Origin: Halobaculum saliterrae
Lineage (GTDB): Archaea > Halobacteriota > Halobacteria > Halobacteriales > Haloferacaceae
Length of the DNA: 64,000 bases
Assembly (NCBI RefSeq): GCF_009831625.1
Contig: NZ_WUUS01000013.1
Coordinates: 1 to 64,000, forward strand
Reading direction: 5' to 3'
The notes under the pieces are model-generated. The model was not told the origin of the DNA. It was given only the letters and a program-made list of their open reading frames with translations, and made no database searches. Positions 34,795 to 43,960 of this stretch are shown in pieces (position 1 is the stretch's first letter; every line of letters starts with the position of its first letter). A program made the translations under genes and the position numbers.

Positions 34795-35847
34795 ATGGCG
34801 GAGGCACCGGATACTGAACGGCAGGCGGTCGAATCCGAGGCTGGAGAGGTCCTCAGCGTGTCACAGCTGAACGACCGGATTGCGTCGGTCGTCGAGGACA
34901 CGTCTGCCCTCAACGGCGTCCGCTGTATCGGCGAAGTCACGGATCTCCACCAGAACAGTACCGCCCTCTATTTCACCCTGACCGACGGCGACGCCGAGCT
35001 TCCCTGTATGCTCTGGGCGAACCGCTATCAGAAGATGGACGCCGATCTCGAGGACGGGACCGAGGTCATCCTCGAAGGCGATATCGACTACTGGACAGAG
35101 GGCGGGAAAATCGACCTCAAGCCGTGGGAAGTCATCGTCGTCGGCGACGGCGACCAAGCGGCTGCGGTCGAGCGACTGCGCAGCGAGCTCGAAGAGCGTG
35201 GCTGGTTCGACGACGAGCAGAAACAGCGCCCGCCAGCGTTTCCGGAACGGGTCGGTGTTGTGACCTCACTCCGAGGGGATGCTCGCTACGACATCTAGAG
35301 CGCGATCCACGAGCAAGACCCTACCGTCGACATCCTGGTGAAGGATGCGACCGTCCAAGGGTCAGAGGCCCCGACCTCCATCGCGAACGGCATCCACCAT
35401 CTGGACCGCTCCGAGGACGTCGACGCGATTATCGTCGGCCGTGGCGGGGGGAGCGATTCGAACCTCCAGGCGTTCAACACCGAGCGGGTCGCGGAAGCTA
35501 TCTTCACCGCGAATACGTCTATTGTCACGGCGATCGGGCATACTGATGACCGGTTAATCGCCGATCAGGTCGCGGATGTGGCAACGATCACGCCGACGGC
35601 CGCCGGCGAGTATATCGTGAATTCCCGCGAGGAGTTCCTCGCAAGCAAGGTCAAGCCGCTGGCGCAGCAACTCGACGCCGCGTACGAAACCCTCCAGCAA
35701 GAGCATGAACACGAACAGGAACTCGCCGAAGCAGTCGACGAGGCCGCCGCACCCGAGGGCCTCCCACCGGTCTACTACAAGGCCGCAATCGCTGTGCTGC
35801 TGTTGCTGTTATTGACTATTACTGGGCTTTGGCTGGGGGTGATCTAA
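34795..35847 (+). pseudogene. xseA: Exonuclease VII large subunit with in-frame amber codon
   Basis: 350 codons interrupted once. The N-terminal OB fold has VLSVSQLNDRIASVVEDTS and GEVTDLHQNSTALYFTL. Codon 168 is TAG, right after GDARYDI, where relatives have Gln (CAG). The frame then resumes with AIHEQDPTVDILVKDATVQG, IVGRGGGSDSNLQAFN and AIGHTDDRLIADQVADV, all family core motifs, and ends in one membrane helix as in haloarchaeal XseA. Apart from the one codon the gene looks intact, so the change is recent, an error, or read through. Confidence 0.85.
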
Positions 35848-35849
35848 GC

Positions 35850-36032
35850 GTGGCAAACGACCAAGAGATCCACGACCGGTTGACCCGTGTCGAAGAAATC
35901 ATTGAGCAGCTCGATGGGGACGAGTGTGACCTCGATGAAGGTACAAATCTCCACGAGGAAGGTCAGGAACTCTTGGCTGAGGTGAAAGAAATCCTCGACA
36001 ACGGGCGTGGAGAGGTCGTGGAACTCGAGTAG
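35850..36032 (+). CDS. xseB: Exonuclease VII small subunit
   Basis: 60 residues from a GTG start, MANDQEIHDRLTRVEEIIEQLD, then acidic EEGQELLAEVKEIL. The short two-helix acidic layout and its position 2 bases after xseA identify XseB, which binds the large subunit in many copies. GTG is chosen because an ATG upstream lies inside the end of xseA. Confidence 0.82.
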   Translation: MANDQEIHDRLTRVEEIIEQLDGDECDLDEGTNLHEEGQELLAEVKEILDNGRGEVVELE

Positions 36033-36047
36033 AGCGCCATTCCAACC

Positions 36048-36088
36048 TTAACCAACAGACAACGGAATCTAACCCTATTGTTGGTTAA
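36048..36088. repeat. 41-bp inverted repeat TTAACCAACA-N21-TGTTGGTTAA, copy 1
   Basis: Perfect 10-bp arms with a 21-base spacer, between xseB and the conjugation-type operon. Three more copies of the same size lie at 56616, 62227 and 63816. The centres of the arms are about three helical turns apart. A T-run with GCGCC and GGTGGC follows at about 36137-36160, a weak version of the leader elements further right. Confidence 0.85.
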
Positions 36089-36235
36089 TAGTATCTTTGC
36101 AAGGTGAACGAGCTCTCCGATTATAATTTACGTTAGATTTTTGCGCCAGTTGGTGGCCAGAAAGCATATACCGATCTTCTAGCTATCGCACCACCATGGA
36201 CCGGGGCTCAACCGGTGCATACCCACCCCGCATAT

Positions 36236-36484
36236 ATGATCACACGGGCAGTCACCATCGAAGACATCGATGATCTGTACCTGACGTGGAACAGCCATAT
36301 CAACGGTTCCGCCCTCTATCGCCGCGCCCTCCGAGACGAGATGGAGCTTCGCGACGTCGATCCCAACGAGCTTCGAGATCTCTTCGAACGGGCCCGCGAA
36401 CAGGGCTACACGAAAGACGAGATCGTCGACGAGACCAACCGCTACGCCGATCTCAAAGCACTCGTCGACGACGCAAAGGAGTAA
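36236..36484 (+). CDS. Small acidic protein heading the conjugation-type operon
   Basis: 82 residues from MITRAVTIEDIDDLYLTW; a GTG at 36215 is also open. Mostly helical and charged, ending ETNRYADLKALVDDAKE. No domain recognised. It is followed after 7 bases by the signal-bearing two-TM protein. First gene after the inverted repeat, so it may be the operon's regulatory or accessory protein. Confidence 0.65.
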   Translation: MITRAVTIEDIDDLYLTWNSHINGSALYRRALRDEMELRDVDPNELRDLFERAREQGYTKDEIVDETNRYADLKALVDDAKE

Positions 36485-36490
36485 CCCGCT

Positions 36491-36913
36491 ATGTCACAGG
36501 ACAATACGCCCTCCGAGACGGCTTCGAATCGCGCCGACAGCCAGTCCACGGCATCGAGTAGGCTTCCCAAGCAAGCTGTCTTCATCGTCGTCGTCCTGAG
36601 CCTGTTCGCTGTGGAACCCGCCGCCGCACAGACGAACGCGGTCTGTAGTGCAGACAACCTCCCCAGCATGATCGAGGGCTTCTTCCAGCTTACCACGGCG
36701 CTGGGCATTGTCGGCCTCGCAGTCGTGTGGCAGGCCGACTCCCTTATCGAGATGTTCACGATTACGCCCGAGCAGAAGAAGGGACTCAAGCGCCACAAGC
36801 GCTCCGCGATGAAGTCTGCGGTCGTCCTCGTCGCCCTCGGACCACTCTACACCGTCGCTGGGTCGATGATGAACCTCCCACTGGCGCAGTGCGTCGACCT
36901 CGCCCCCTGGTAG
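36491..36913 (+). CDS. Small membrane protein, VirB2/VirB3-like in layout
   Basis: 140 residues. A polar N-terminus, a signal-type helix ending AVEPAAAQT, a second helix (FFQLTTALGIVGLAVVWQA), a basic stretch KKGLKRHKRSA, and a third helix ending in MNLPLAQCVDLAPW. Two Cys (CSADNL and QCVDL) may pair outside. Size, signal and two membrane helices fit a pilin or channel component of type IV secretion systems; this is structural inference, not sequence homology. Confidence 0.7.
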   Translation: MSQDNTPSETASNRADSQSTASSRLPKQAVFIVVVLSLFAVEPAAAQTNAVCSADNLPSMIEGFFQLTTALGIVGLAVVWQADSLIEMFTITPEQKKGLKRHKRSAMKSAVVLVALGPLYTVAGSMMNLPLAQCVDLAPW

Positions 36914-36941
36914 GCGACTACCACCCCCGTCGCGAGCCCCC

Positions 36942-38678
36942 ATGAAACAACGAGAGCTCTCCGTGCTAATGGCCGCCCTGTTCGTGATGAGCCTAGTCAC
37001 AGGTCTCGTTACTGCAAGCCCGCCACGGCCAGGCACGGAGGGGAATGGACTCACTGAGAATGAATCAGCGACGCTGTGGTCTCGCGACGCGGACAACTAC
37101 ATCAGCCAGGAGGAGTACCAGCAGCGATACGGCGAGAGCCGGACCGCGATGCACCAACTCGCAAACGGGACAGACATCACGTTCAAGCGCCCGCCGGCGA
37201 CAGCTGCAACGTGGACGCGAAACGATTTCGCTGATCTCGAAGCCGGTGGGTCGGATACGTCCGTACATCCGCGCCACGCATCGCTCGAAAACGGGGTGTT
37301 CATCGAGGACGCCCACGCCACGGTATTCGCAGTGCAGCCGTCGACGCGAGGTCACTTGGAGTCGGGTGAAACACCGCTCTATATTGCACCGAACGGCACG
37401 ATGCGGGGGTTCGTCGACTATCGCGTTCGCGTCCCGAACGGAAGCTCTTCAGGGAACACGACTATCGAGTGGTCGCTCGCGAGCAACGAGGTCGAGGAGG
37501 TTCGGTTGCAAAAGGACGGCGAAACTATCGTCGAGCGCGACGGCTCGCACACGCCGGCCCTCGACTACCAGATTGAGGATGACTGGAGTGCAAACCTCAC
37601 GCTTGAAGCCGAAATCAGCGTCCGGCTGAAGAAGACCACGCGAATCGACCGAGGCGACGAGACCGATGTCGAGGTCACGTATCGTACCGAATCGCTCAAC
37701 GTCTCGGATTCGATCGCCGTCGAGATCTACGACCTCTCTGCGTACCCCTACTACGCCGAGTATCCCAATGGTGACGCTGGTGTCGCCATTTTCCAGTCCC
37801 GGCCGTGGCAGGGGTACACGCTGACGGAGAATGGAAGCGCACGAGTGCGTGGCGTCTGGCGGTTCTACACCGCCCGGAACACCAACTGGGATACACTCGT
37901 CAGGTCAAACCGGACCGACAGCGCCACCGTCGAGTCGGATGCGATCCCTGTGTACGTCCATGCATATCCATCACGGATCGGCCCGCGTGCCGAACCAGTT
38001 CGCGATGGCCCAGAAATCATCGACACCTGGGGCACTGACCGACCGTCTCCGGACGGCACTCTCGGTGAGAACATCAACATCGACATCGTCAACCAGTCGT
38101 ACACGACGACGTACGGCGTCGCAGTTCGCGCGGAGACCGTCGACCGCGACGCGCTCCAGGTAGCGGGGATCGTGCGGGGTGTGAACGCCTCGATTGTGGC
38201 ACCTGATGCTGGCTCAGAGCGGCAGCTCCGGCGCAGTAATCTGACTGTTGAGGTGCTCCAGCAAAACGAAAGTCAGGCCACACTCCGCATCGAGCTCCGG
38301 GATAACGAGACCGGCGCACCAATCGTGCTCAGCGATCCCGACCGACGATATCCGATCGGCGGGAACACTCGCAACGGCTACATCACCGTCGCGGAGCAAC
38401 GTGTCGAGACCAACGCCTCCGGGGTGGCGATCGTGACGATCGACGAGCCGGGGATCTACACGGCACGGTACCATCCGGGTTCGTGGCTCGGGCACAACCC
38501 CGCGTATGTGAGTGCGACGGCTACTGCTCGCTGGCATCCGCTTGGAACCATCGACGGTTGGTTCGCATTCATTTTCGAGGTCGGCTGGCAGCTCATCCCG
38601 TTTCTTGTGATGTTCTACGCAGGCAAGCGGCTCCTCCGAATGCTCGGTCCAGAAGACATCTTCCAACGGAACCCATAG
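36942..38678 (+). CDS. Large exported protein with C-terminal anchor
   Basis: 578 residues. A signal helix (about 8-26) ends near TASPPRPG, followed by a long acidic, N-glycosylation-site-rich (NxS/T) beta domain, and a C-terminal membrane helix at about 545-563 (FAFIFEVGWQLIPFLVMFYAG). The last third carries an Ig-like segment with VETNASGVAIVTIDEPGIYTARY. It is likely displayed on the cell surface as part of the conjugation apparatus, perhaps for contact with a recipient. No known family. Confidence 0.75.
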   Translation: MKQRELSVLMAALFVMSLVTGLVTASPPRPGTEGNGLTENESATLWSRDADNYISQEEYQQRYGESRTAMHQLANGTDITFKRPPATAATWTRNDFADLEAGGSDTSVHPRHASLENGVFIEDAHATVFAVQPSTRGHLESGETPLYIAPNGTMRGFVDYRVRVPNGSSSGNTTIEWSLASNEVEEVRLQKDGETIVERDGSHTPALDYQIEDDWSANLTLEAEISVRLKKTTRIDRGDETDVEVTYRTESLNVSDSIAVEIYDLSAYPYYAEYPNGDAGVAIFQSRPWQGYTLTENGSARVRGVWRFYTARNTNWDTLVRSNRTDSATVESDAIPVYVHAYPSRIGPRAEPVRDGPEIIDTWGTDRPSPDGTLGENINIDIVNQSYTTTYGVAVRAETVDRDALQVAGIVRGVNASIVAPDAGSERQLRRSNLTVEVLQQNESQATLRIELRDNETGAPIVLSDPDRRYPIGGNTRNGYITVAEQRVETNASGVAIVTIDEPGIYTARYHPGSWLGHNPAYVSATATARWHPLGTIDGWFAFIFEVGWQLIPFLVMFYAGKRLLRMLGPEDIFQRNP

Positions 38679-38681
38679 TCC

Positions 38682-39518
38682 ATGACTAGAAACCACCCAC
38701 ACATCAGTCGGCGAACCGCCCTCCGAACAGTCGCAGGTGCCGCCCTCGTGAGCGTCGCTGGCTGTCTGAACGACAATGGCGGTTCTGGGACGCCTGGTGA
38801 CGGAACGACCTCTCCAGATGGCAACGGCCCACTCACGCGTATCGCTGTTGAGGGGACAACACTCGTCGTCGAACTCTCCGAAGAGGCCGATATCGACCAA
38901 GTCAACCTCATCCAGCCGAACGGCGAGCTATTCGGGAAGCGTGACGTAGCCGCAGGTGCTCAGCAGGTCACGTTCGAGATTGGCACCGCGTATGCGCCCG
39001 GTGAGTACCGCGTACTCGCGTTGAAAGGCGAGGAGACAGTAGTTGAGACCACGACTGAACTCCGTCCCGAGATTCAGATACAGGATGTTGGACTCTATCG
39101 AAATAATCCAGATAAGCCGTGGGACGAAGTCTATGGTGAGAGCGAGACTGACCGGATCAAGAATGGCGAGGCATTCGTCACGGTAGAGAACACAGGAAGT
39201 GGTCCGGAAGCGATAACTGAACTAATCTTCTCGGAGGACGTTCCCAATCCAATTGAGAATCCCAGAGGCAGTGGGATGCACGAAACCGACCAGGTAGTGG
39301 TCTCCCCTGGCGAGACGGCCGACCTGTTCAGTAATTCGTTCCCGTTCGGTTCAGAGAGTGAGGACGGAATGGGGTGCTCCCCAGATGGTAACAGCGGCCA
39401 GTTCACGGTTATCGTCGAGACCCGAGTCAAAGGCAATCGAGTAACGAGTACCTACGATGTCCAGTATTCCGGGTCTGACGAGATGACTGACTGTGAGGTC
39501 ACGATTACGGAGGCCTAA
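38682..39518 (+). CDS. Lipoprotein within the conjugation-type operon
   Basis: 278 residues. Tat-like SRRTALRTVAGAALVSVAGC with lipobox, a Gly/Ser/Asp linker, then a beta-rich domain. A CxxxG... CS pair (MGCSPDGN) and a late Cys may form a disulfide. It starts 3 bases after the previous stop and ends 2 bases before the next start, so it is an integral operon member. By position it could stabilise the channel like VirB7-type lipoproteins, though it is far larger. Confidence 0.75.
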   Translation: MTRNHPHISRRTALRTVAGAALVSVAGCLNDNGGSGTPGDGTTSPDGNGPLTRIAVEGTTLVVELSEEADIDQVNLIQPNGELFGKRDVAAGAQQVTFEIGTAYAPGEYRVLALKGEETVVETTTELRPEIQIQDVGLYRNNPDKPWDEVYGESETDRIKNGEAFVTVENTGSGPEAITELIFSEDVPNPIENPRGSGMHETDQVVVSPGETADLFSNSFPFGSESEDGMGCSPDGNSGQFTVIVETRVKGNRVTSTYDVQYSGSDEMTDCEVTITEA

Positions 39519-39520
39519 CG

Positions 39521-40636
39521 ATGGTTGATCTCATTGACGTCGTCCTTGAGGGTATCAAAGGTGTCGTTGATTGGTTCATCGGGTTGTTCATGGACGGTCT
39601 CAGGTCGGGGTATGAGACTCTGACTGAGGGAATGTTCGGAACCCCGACCCCAGAGACGAACGGAGCATTTGTCTTCGGTGAGCCGACCAATGCACCCTGG
39701 CCAGCGATCCACGATGCCCTCATCGGCGGCGAAATCATGCTGGTCGCCCTTTTGCTTCTCGTGATGAGCGTCCAGGGGCGTCACACGGTTCGGATCTTCA
39801 ATATTGGAAGTACCTACGAAGCCCGAAAAACGAAGAAGACGGCCTGGGTTGGAGCCTTTCTGATTATCACATGGTACTGGGTTGGGACTCTCGCGCTCTA
39901 CCTCGTCGACGGATTCACCATTGCACTGATGCCGGAGCTTTCCTCCGTAGCCTCGGCAATGCTTCAATTCTTGGGTGCAGCCATCACAAACCCAGGGCTG
40001 GGACTATTGTTCGCCGTGATTGGTGGGTTCTCGATGTGGGCGCTGGAGGCGCTGTTCTACATCCGGATGATTCTGCTCTATGTCTACCTGTACGGAATGC
40101 CGATTGCATTTGCACTGGCCTACGGAAATATTCCGGTCGTATCCGATATCGCGATGGGATTTTGCAAACGGTTTGTCCCGTTGGCTGTCCTCCCGCTCCC
40201 CGCAGCGATGGTTCTCAAGGGCTATGATCTAATCTACAGCGGTAGGACACTGACGCCAGGAACTGCGTTCCTCAAGTACCTCGTGGCTGCGTCGCTCCCA
40301 CTGGTCGCCCTCTATATCACGTGGAAGACGTTCAAATACGCGACGCCGTTGACGGCCAAAGTCGTCGGTGGTGCGACGAAAGGCGCAGCACTCGTTGGCG
40401 GTGTCGCCGCTGGAGCCTACGTCGGTGGCGCCGGCGTCGCGACGACCGCCGCTCGGTGGGGGCCGAAAGCCGCCGCTGGCCACGCCGTCGCGCAAAAAGC
40501 AGCTGCTCGCGGTGGGCATGGAGGAAACGATGGCGGAACGCCGTCGTACCGTCGAACAGAGAATGACCCTGGTGGAGCGACAGCGGAATCGGCGAGTGAC
40601 GACCGTGGGATGGAGTTTGATCGAGGAATCCACTAA
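39521..40636 (+). CDS. VirB6/TrbL-like polytopic membrane protein
   Basis: 371 residues with six to seven TM helices. It begins with an amphipathic stretch, IDVVLEGIKGVVDWFIGLF, followed by helices around 60-80, 105-130, 145-190, 200-215 and 250-270, and a Gly/Ala-rich then charged cytoplasmic tail. This arrangement is the typical VirB6/TrbL type: an inner-membrane channel core beside VirB4. Sequence similarity is not obvious, so the assignment rests on topology and gene order. Confidence 0.72.
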   Translation: MVDLIDVVLEGIKGVVDWFIGLFMDGLRSGYETLTEGMFGTPTPETNGAFVFGEPTNAPWPAIHDALIGGEIMLVALLLLVMSVQGRHTVRIFNIGSTYEARKTKKTAWVGAFLIITWYWVGTLALYLVDGFTIALMPELSSVASAMLQFLGAAITNPGLGLLFAVIGGFSMWALEALFYIRMILLYVYLYGMPIAFALAYGNIPVVSDIAMGFCKRFVPLAVLPLPAAMVLKGYDLIYSGRTLTPGTAFLKYLVAASLPLVALYITWKTFKYATPLTAKVVGGATKGAALVGGVAAGAYVGGAGVATTAARWGPKAAAGHAVAQKAAARGGHGGNDGGTPSYRRTENDPGGATAESASDDRGMEFDRGIH

Positions 40637-40638
40637 CA

Positions 40639-41760
40639 ATGTCAGCAGATCAAGACGCGGCCGCACGGCGCATCATGGATCAGTTCGGCGAGGAGAGTCG
40701 CATCCCATATCTCAATATCGAGGAAGGAGACGTCGGCATGCTCATCGCCTTCCCCATTATTGGGCTGTTTATCGCGGGCCTCACCGGGATTGAGTCGCTT
40801 GCCCTCCCGTTCGTCGCTGGCGGGCTTGGCTTTGGCGTCGCCGTCATCTACGTCTCACCAACCCACCTGAACGCCTGGACGTGGACCAAAGACGTCTATC
40901 GGTACCTCAAACGGCCGCAGGTCACGTTCAGTGCGCCCGCCGACGCCGACACGAGTACCAACGAATCAGAGCGCAACGAGGGCGGACTCGCGAACTACAC
41001 GCCGTTCAAGCCGGACGAGCGAACGCAGGATCTCACCAACATCAAGCGGGCGTGGCCGGGCGCTGGTGCCATCCAGCGTGAAGACGGCGCGATGGAGGCG
41101 TTCATCGAGATCGATCCGGCCAACATGGACTTCGCGATGTCCGACGACTGGGCGCAGCTCCAGGACGCTGGCGAAGAGTTCGCCAACAAAGAGCTGGACT
41201 CGAAGCTCAAACTCCACGCCACAACCCGTTCCTTCCCCGTCGAGCAGATCACCGAGACCATCGAAGATCGACTCACTAACGAAGACGTCACAGAGAACCC
41301 GATCTTCCGGGAACTCCTCGAAGAATATCGGGAAGCACGGCCGAAGGAGATGCGTGACCGGGGTATTCAGCAGGTCCGGTACTACATCGGCGTTGAAGTC
41401 AGTCCGATAGAGGTCTACGACCGCTTCCGCGACGAGGGCACCCCCGCAGAGAAGCTGACGCAGTTCCCCGTCATCGGGTTCCTGTTCAACCCGTTCGTGA
41501 CCCGCCGCGAGGACCTCACCGACGTCGAGCGCCGTGCCCAGATGTTCGAGAAACTCGACAGTCGCGTCAACGACGTTCGCTCCGAGTTCATCCAGCAGGC
41601 GTCGGGGTGGTCCGCACGCCGGCTCAGCACGGTCGAGCTGTTCGTTCTGAATATGGACTTCTGGAACGGCCGCGAACATGACTACGACGAGGCGGAACGT
41701 GTCGTTCGCGACCAATCGATCATCGGCCACTCGCGCCGGGAGGACCCACACGATGCGTAA
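40639..41760 (+). CDS. VirB3/PrgI-like protein with VirB4 N-terminal-like domain
   Basis: 373 residues. Two close TM helices (about 35-72, GMLIAFPIIGLFIAGL and LPFVAGGLGFGVAVIYV) follow a short soluble start. A long soluble domain follows with IKRAWPGAGAIQREDGAMEAFIEI, the sort of opening seen in the N-terminal part of VirB4/CagE proteins. It overlaps the VirB4 gene by 8 bases. A VirB3-type membrane anchor joined to a VirB4 N-terminal domain, upstream of the ATPase, is a known variation. Confidence 0.72.
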   Translation: MSADQDAAARRIMDQFGEESRIPYLNIEEGDVGMLIAFPIIGLFIAGLTGIESLALPFVAGGLGFGVAVIYVSPTHLNAWTWTKDVYRYLKRPQVTFSAPADADTSTNESERNEGGLANYTPFKPDERTQDLTNIKRAWPGAGAIQREDGAMEAFIEIDPANMDFAMSDDWAQLQDAGEEFANKELDSKLKLHATTRSFPVEQITETIEDRLTNEDVTENPIFRELLEEYREARPKEMRDRGIQQVRYYIGVEVSPIEVYDRFRDEGTPAEKLTQFPVIGFLFNPFVTRREDLTDVERRAQMFEKLDSRVNDVRSEFIQQASGWSARRLSTVELFVLNMDFWNGREHDYDEAERVVRDQSIIGHSRREDPHDA

Positions 41761-43960
41761 TGTTATTCTCCAGACCGGTGGTGGTGCGCTTGGCTCCGTC
41801 GCCGGGTGGCTCCAGAATCTGACGCCAGCAGAGAGTGCAGTACTTGCCCTTGCAGTGGGTCTCGGCCTTGGCGTCGGTAGCAAGCACCTCTGGGACTGCT
41901 TCACTGCGGACGATGAACCAGACGTGGACTTCACCGATGTCCTCGACGAGGAGACACTCAAAGAAGGCGAGGCCGAACGCAAGCTCCTCGACGACATCTC
42001 CGAGTCGCACAAGACCGTCACCGCGCCCGGAGCTGTCGAGTGGGAAACGCGAGCCGCACGGGTCGGCGAGCAGTGGACAACGACACTGTACATCGCTAAC
42101 TATGCCGACTATCCCAACGACGGATATCTGAGCGACCTCTTCGAGATGACCGACGTCCAGTTCGATCTGACGGCCCACATCACGCCGAAAAATCAAGAGC
42201 GGGCCCGGAACGAACTGCAAGACATCGCGGACGACCTCCAGGTCGATGCTGACCTCGAACAGAGTATCCGGAGCGCGTATCTCCAAGAGCGCGCCAACGA
42301 GGCCGCAGCGACGTACAAGGCCGTCGAGAACGGTGCGAACGTCTTCGACCAGGGGATGTTCATCACGGTCCGGGCCGACGAGAAGGACGAGCTCAGAGAC
42401 GCCGTCCAGACCGTCAAGAGTGCGCTCCGCGACGACCCGGCGAACCTCACGCCGAAGACCGCAATTTGTCGGCAGGACCTCGCCCTCCAGTCCGCCGCGC
42501 CCATCGGCGACAACGAATTCGGGCGGACATCAATCGCACTCGGCGGGGCCGTCGGCGCACTGCTGTCCTCGCCGCACAACGCGACGATCCTCGAGGAGGG
42601 CGGAGTGGAGTTCGGGATTCACAAGGACAACCAGAGCCCCGTGGTCATCGACCCGTTCGCCCGGGACAACGGGTACGCGATGTTCACCGTGGGCGACACC
42701 GGCTCGGGGAAATCGTTCAGTTCAAAACAGAACTTCATCCGCTCCATCGAGCAGAGCAAGGACCGTATCGGCATCATCCTCGAGCCGTTGAACAACTGGG
42801 CGGGGGTCTCAGAGGCGCTCGACGCCAAGCGAATCACCGTCGGCGGGACGCTCGGGCTGAACCCCTTGGAGATCCGCGAGACGCCCGAACACGTCCAGCG
42901 GGCGATGGGCGAGGACGCAAGCCCATTCAACGAGAAGCTCGACGACGCCATGAGCTTCCTCACGAACTTCTTCGCGCTCCGCGGCATCTCGTTGGGCGAC
43001 CGCCGGACGACGCTCGAACTCGGGCTCAAGCGGGCCTACAAGCGTCAGGGCATCACCGACGACATCTCGACGCACGACAATCCGAGTCCGACCATCCGCG
43101 AGATGATGGACGTCTTCGAGGACATGGTTGACGACCCTGAGGAGTTCGTCGTTCGATCCGACGAAGAGGCAGGGAAGATCAAAGAGGACGCGACGTGGCT
43201 GCTCGATCAGCTCCGCCCCTTCGAGGACGACGGTCGCCACGCCAACCTCGGCCAGGAGTCCGACTTCGACATTCGGGACGAGAAGGTCATCTACCTCGAC
43301 CTCGCCCAGCAGGAGGGGAGCGTCGACAGCAGTACGGCGCTGACCATGCAACTGCTCATCTCGCTGGTGTACGAGCGCGCGAAAGTCTCGGAGAAGGAGG
43401 TCGTGTTCTACATCGACGAGGCGCGCTACATCATGCAGGACGCCGCGAGTCTGGCGTTCCTCGAAACAGTGTTCCGGCACCACCGCCACCACGACCTCTC
43501 GATCCGGCTGGTCACCCAGACCGTCGACGAGTTCTTCGAGCACGCCGAGAGTGAGGCCATTCTCGACCAGTGTGCGGTCAAGCAGTTCCACCGCCTCGAC
43601 GGGATGGATGATGAGTGGGCCGACGAGTTCGGGCTGAACTACGCGCAGATGCGGTTCGTCCAGGACGCCGTGCCCGGCAACGAGGACGCCGGCTTCTCCG
43701 AGGCCCTCGTGGGCGTCGACGGCGAGTGGCGCGGCATCCAGGTCAAAGCGATGCCCAAAGAGAAGCAAGTCATCGACTTCGAGCCAACCGAGCAACGGCG
43801 ATCCTCGCTCCCTGGTACTGGCGAGGATGCTGTAGACGCGGACGTGCAGGCGTTCCAAGACGATATTGAAAGCCGAGCGACCGACAACGGACAACGCCCA
43901 CCAGAGCAGACGCCAGCAGAGACTGATGGTGGCGCAGCGGGAGGTGACGAGGATGCGTGA
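41753..43960 (+). CDS. VirB4-type secretion ATPase
   Basis: 735 residues from MRNVILQTGGGALGS; the overlap with the preceding stop supports this start over 41678. One N-terminal helix, a middle domain, then Walker A GDTGSGKSFS (about 314-322), Walker B VVFYIDEARYIM (about 549-560), and a sensor-type LVTQTVDEFF. The hexameric ATPase powers the type IV secretion channel. A Glu/Asp-rich tail follows. Overlaps the next gene by 8 bases. Confidence 0.9.
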   Translation: MRNVILQTGGGALGSVAGWLQNLTPAESAVLALAVGLGLGVGSKHLWDCFTADDEPDVDFTDVLDEETLKEGEAERKLLDDISESHKTVTAPGAVEWETRAARVGEQWTTTLYIANYADYPNDGYLSDLFEMTDVQFDLTAHITPKNQERARNELQDIADDLQVDADLEQSIRSAYLQERANEAAATYKAVENGANVFDQGMFITVRADEKDELRDAVQTVKSALRDDPANLTPKTAICRQDLALQSAAPIGDNEFGRTSIALGGAVGALLSSPHNATILEEGGVEFGIHKDNQSPVVIDPFARDNGYAMFTVGDTGSGKSFSSKQNFIRSIEQSKDRIGIILEPLNNWAGVSEALDAKRITVGGTLGLNPLEIRETPEHVQRAMGEDASPFNEKLDDAMSFLTNFFALRGISLGDRRTTLELGLKRAYKRQGITDDISTHDNPSPTIREMMDVFEDMVDDPEEFVVRSDEEAGKIKEDATWLLDQLRPFEDDGRHANLGQESDFDIRDEKVIYLDLAQQEGSVDSSTALTMQLLISLVYERAKVSEKEVVFYIDEARYIMQDAASLAFLETVFRHHRHHDLSIRLVTQTVDEFFEHAESEAILDQCAVKQFHRLDGMDDEWADEFGLNYAQMRFVQDAVPGNEDAGFSEALVGVDGEWRGIQVKAMPKEKQVIDFEPTEQRRSSLPGTGEDAVDADVQAFQDDIESRATDNGQRPPEQTPAETDGGAAGGDEDA

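Noticed and set aside
34795-35847. Pyrrolysine decoding of the TAG in xseA
   Set aside because: No pyl genes are visible, haloarchaea are not known for it, and the position is a normal Gln site, so a point mutation is simpler.
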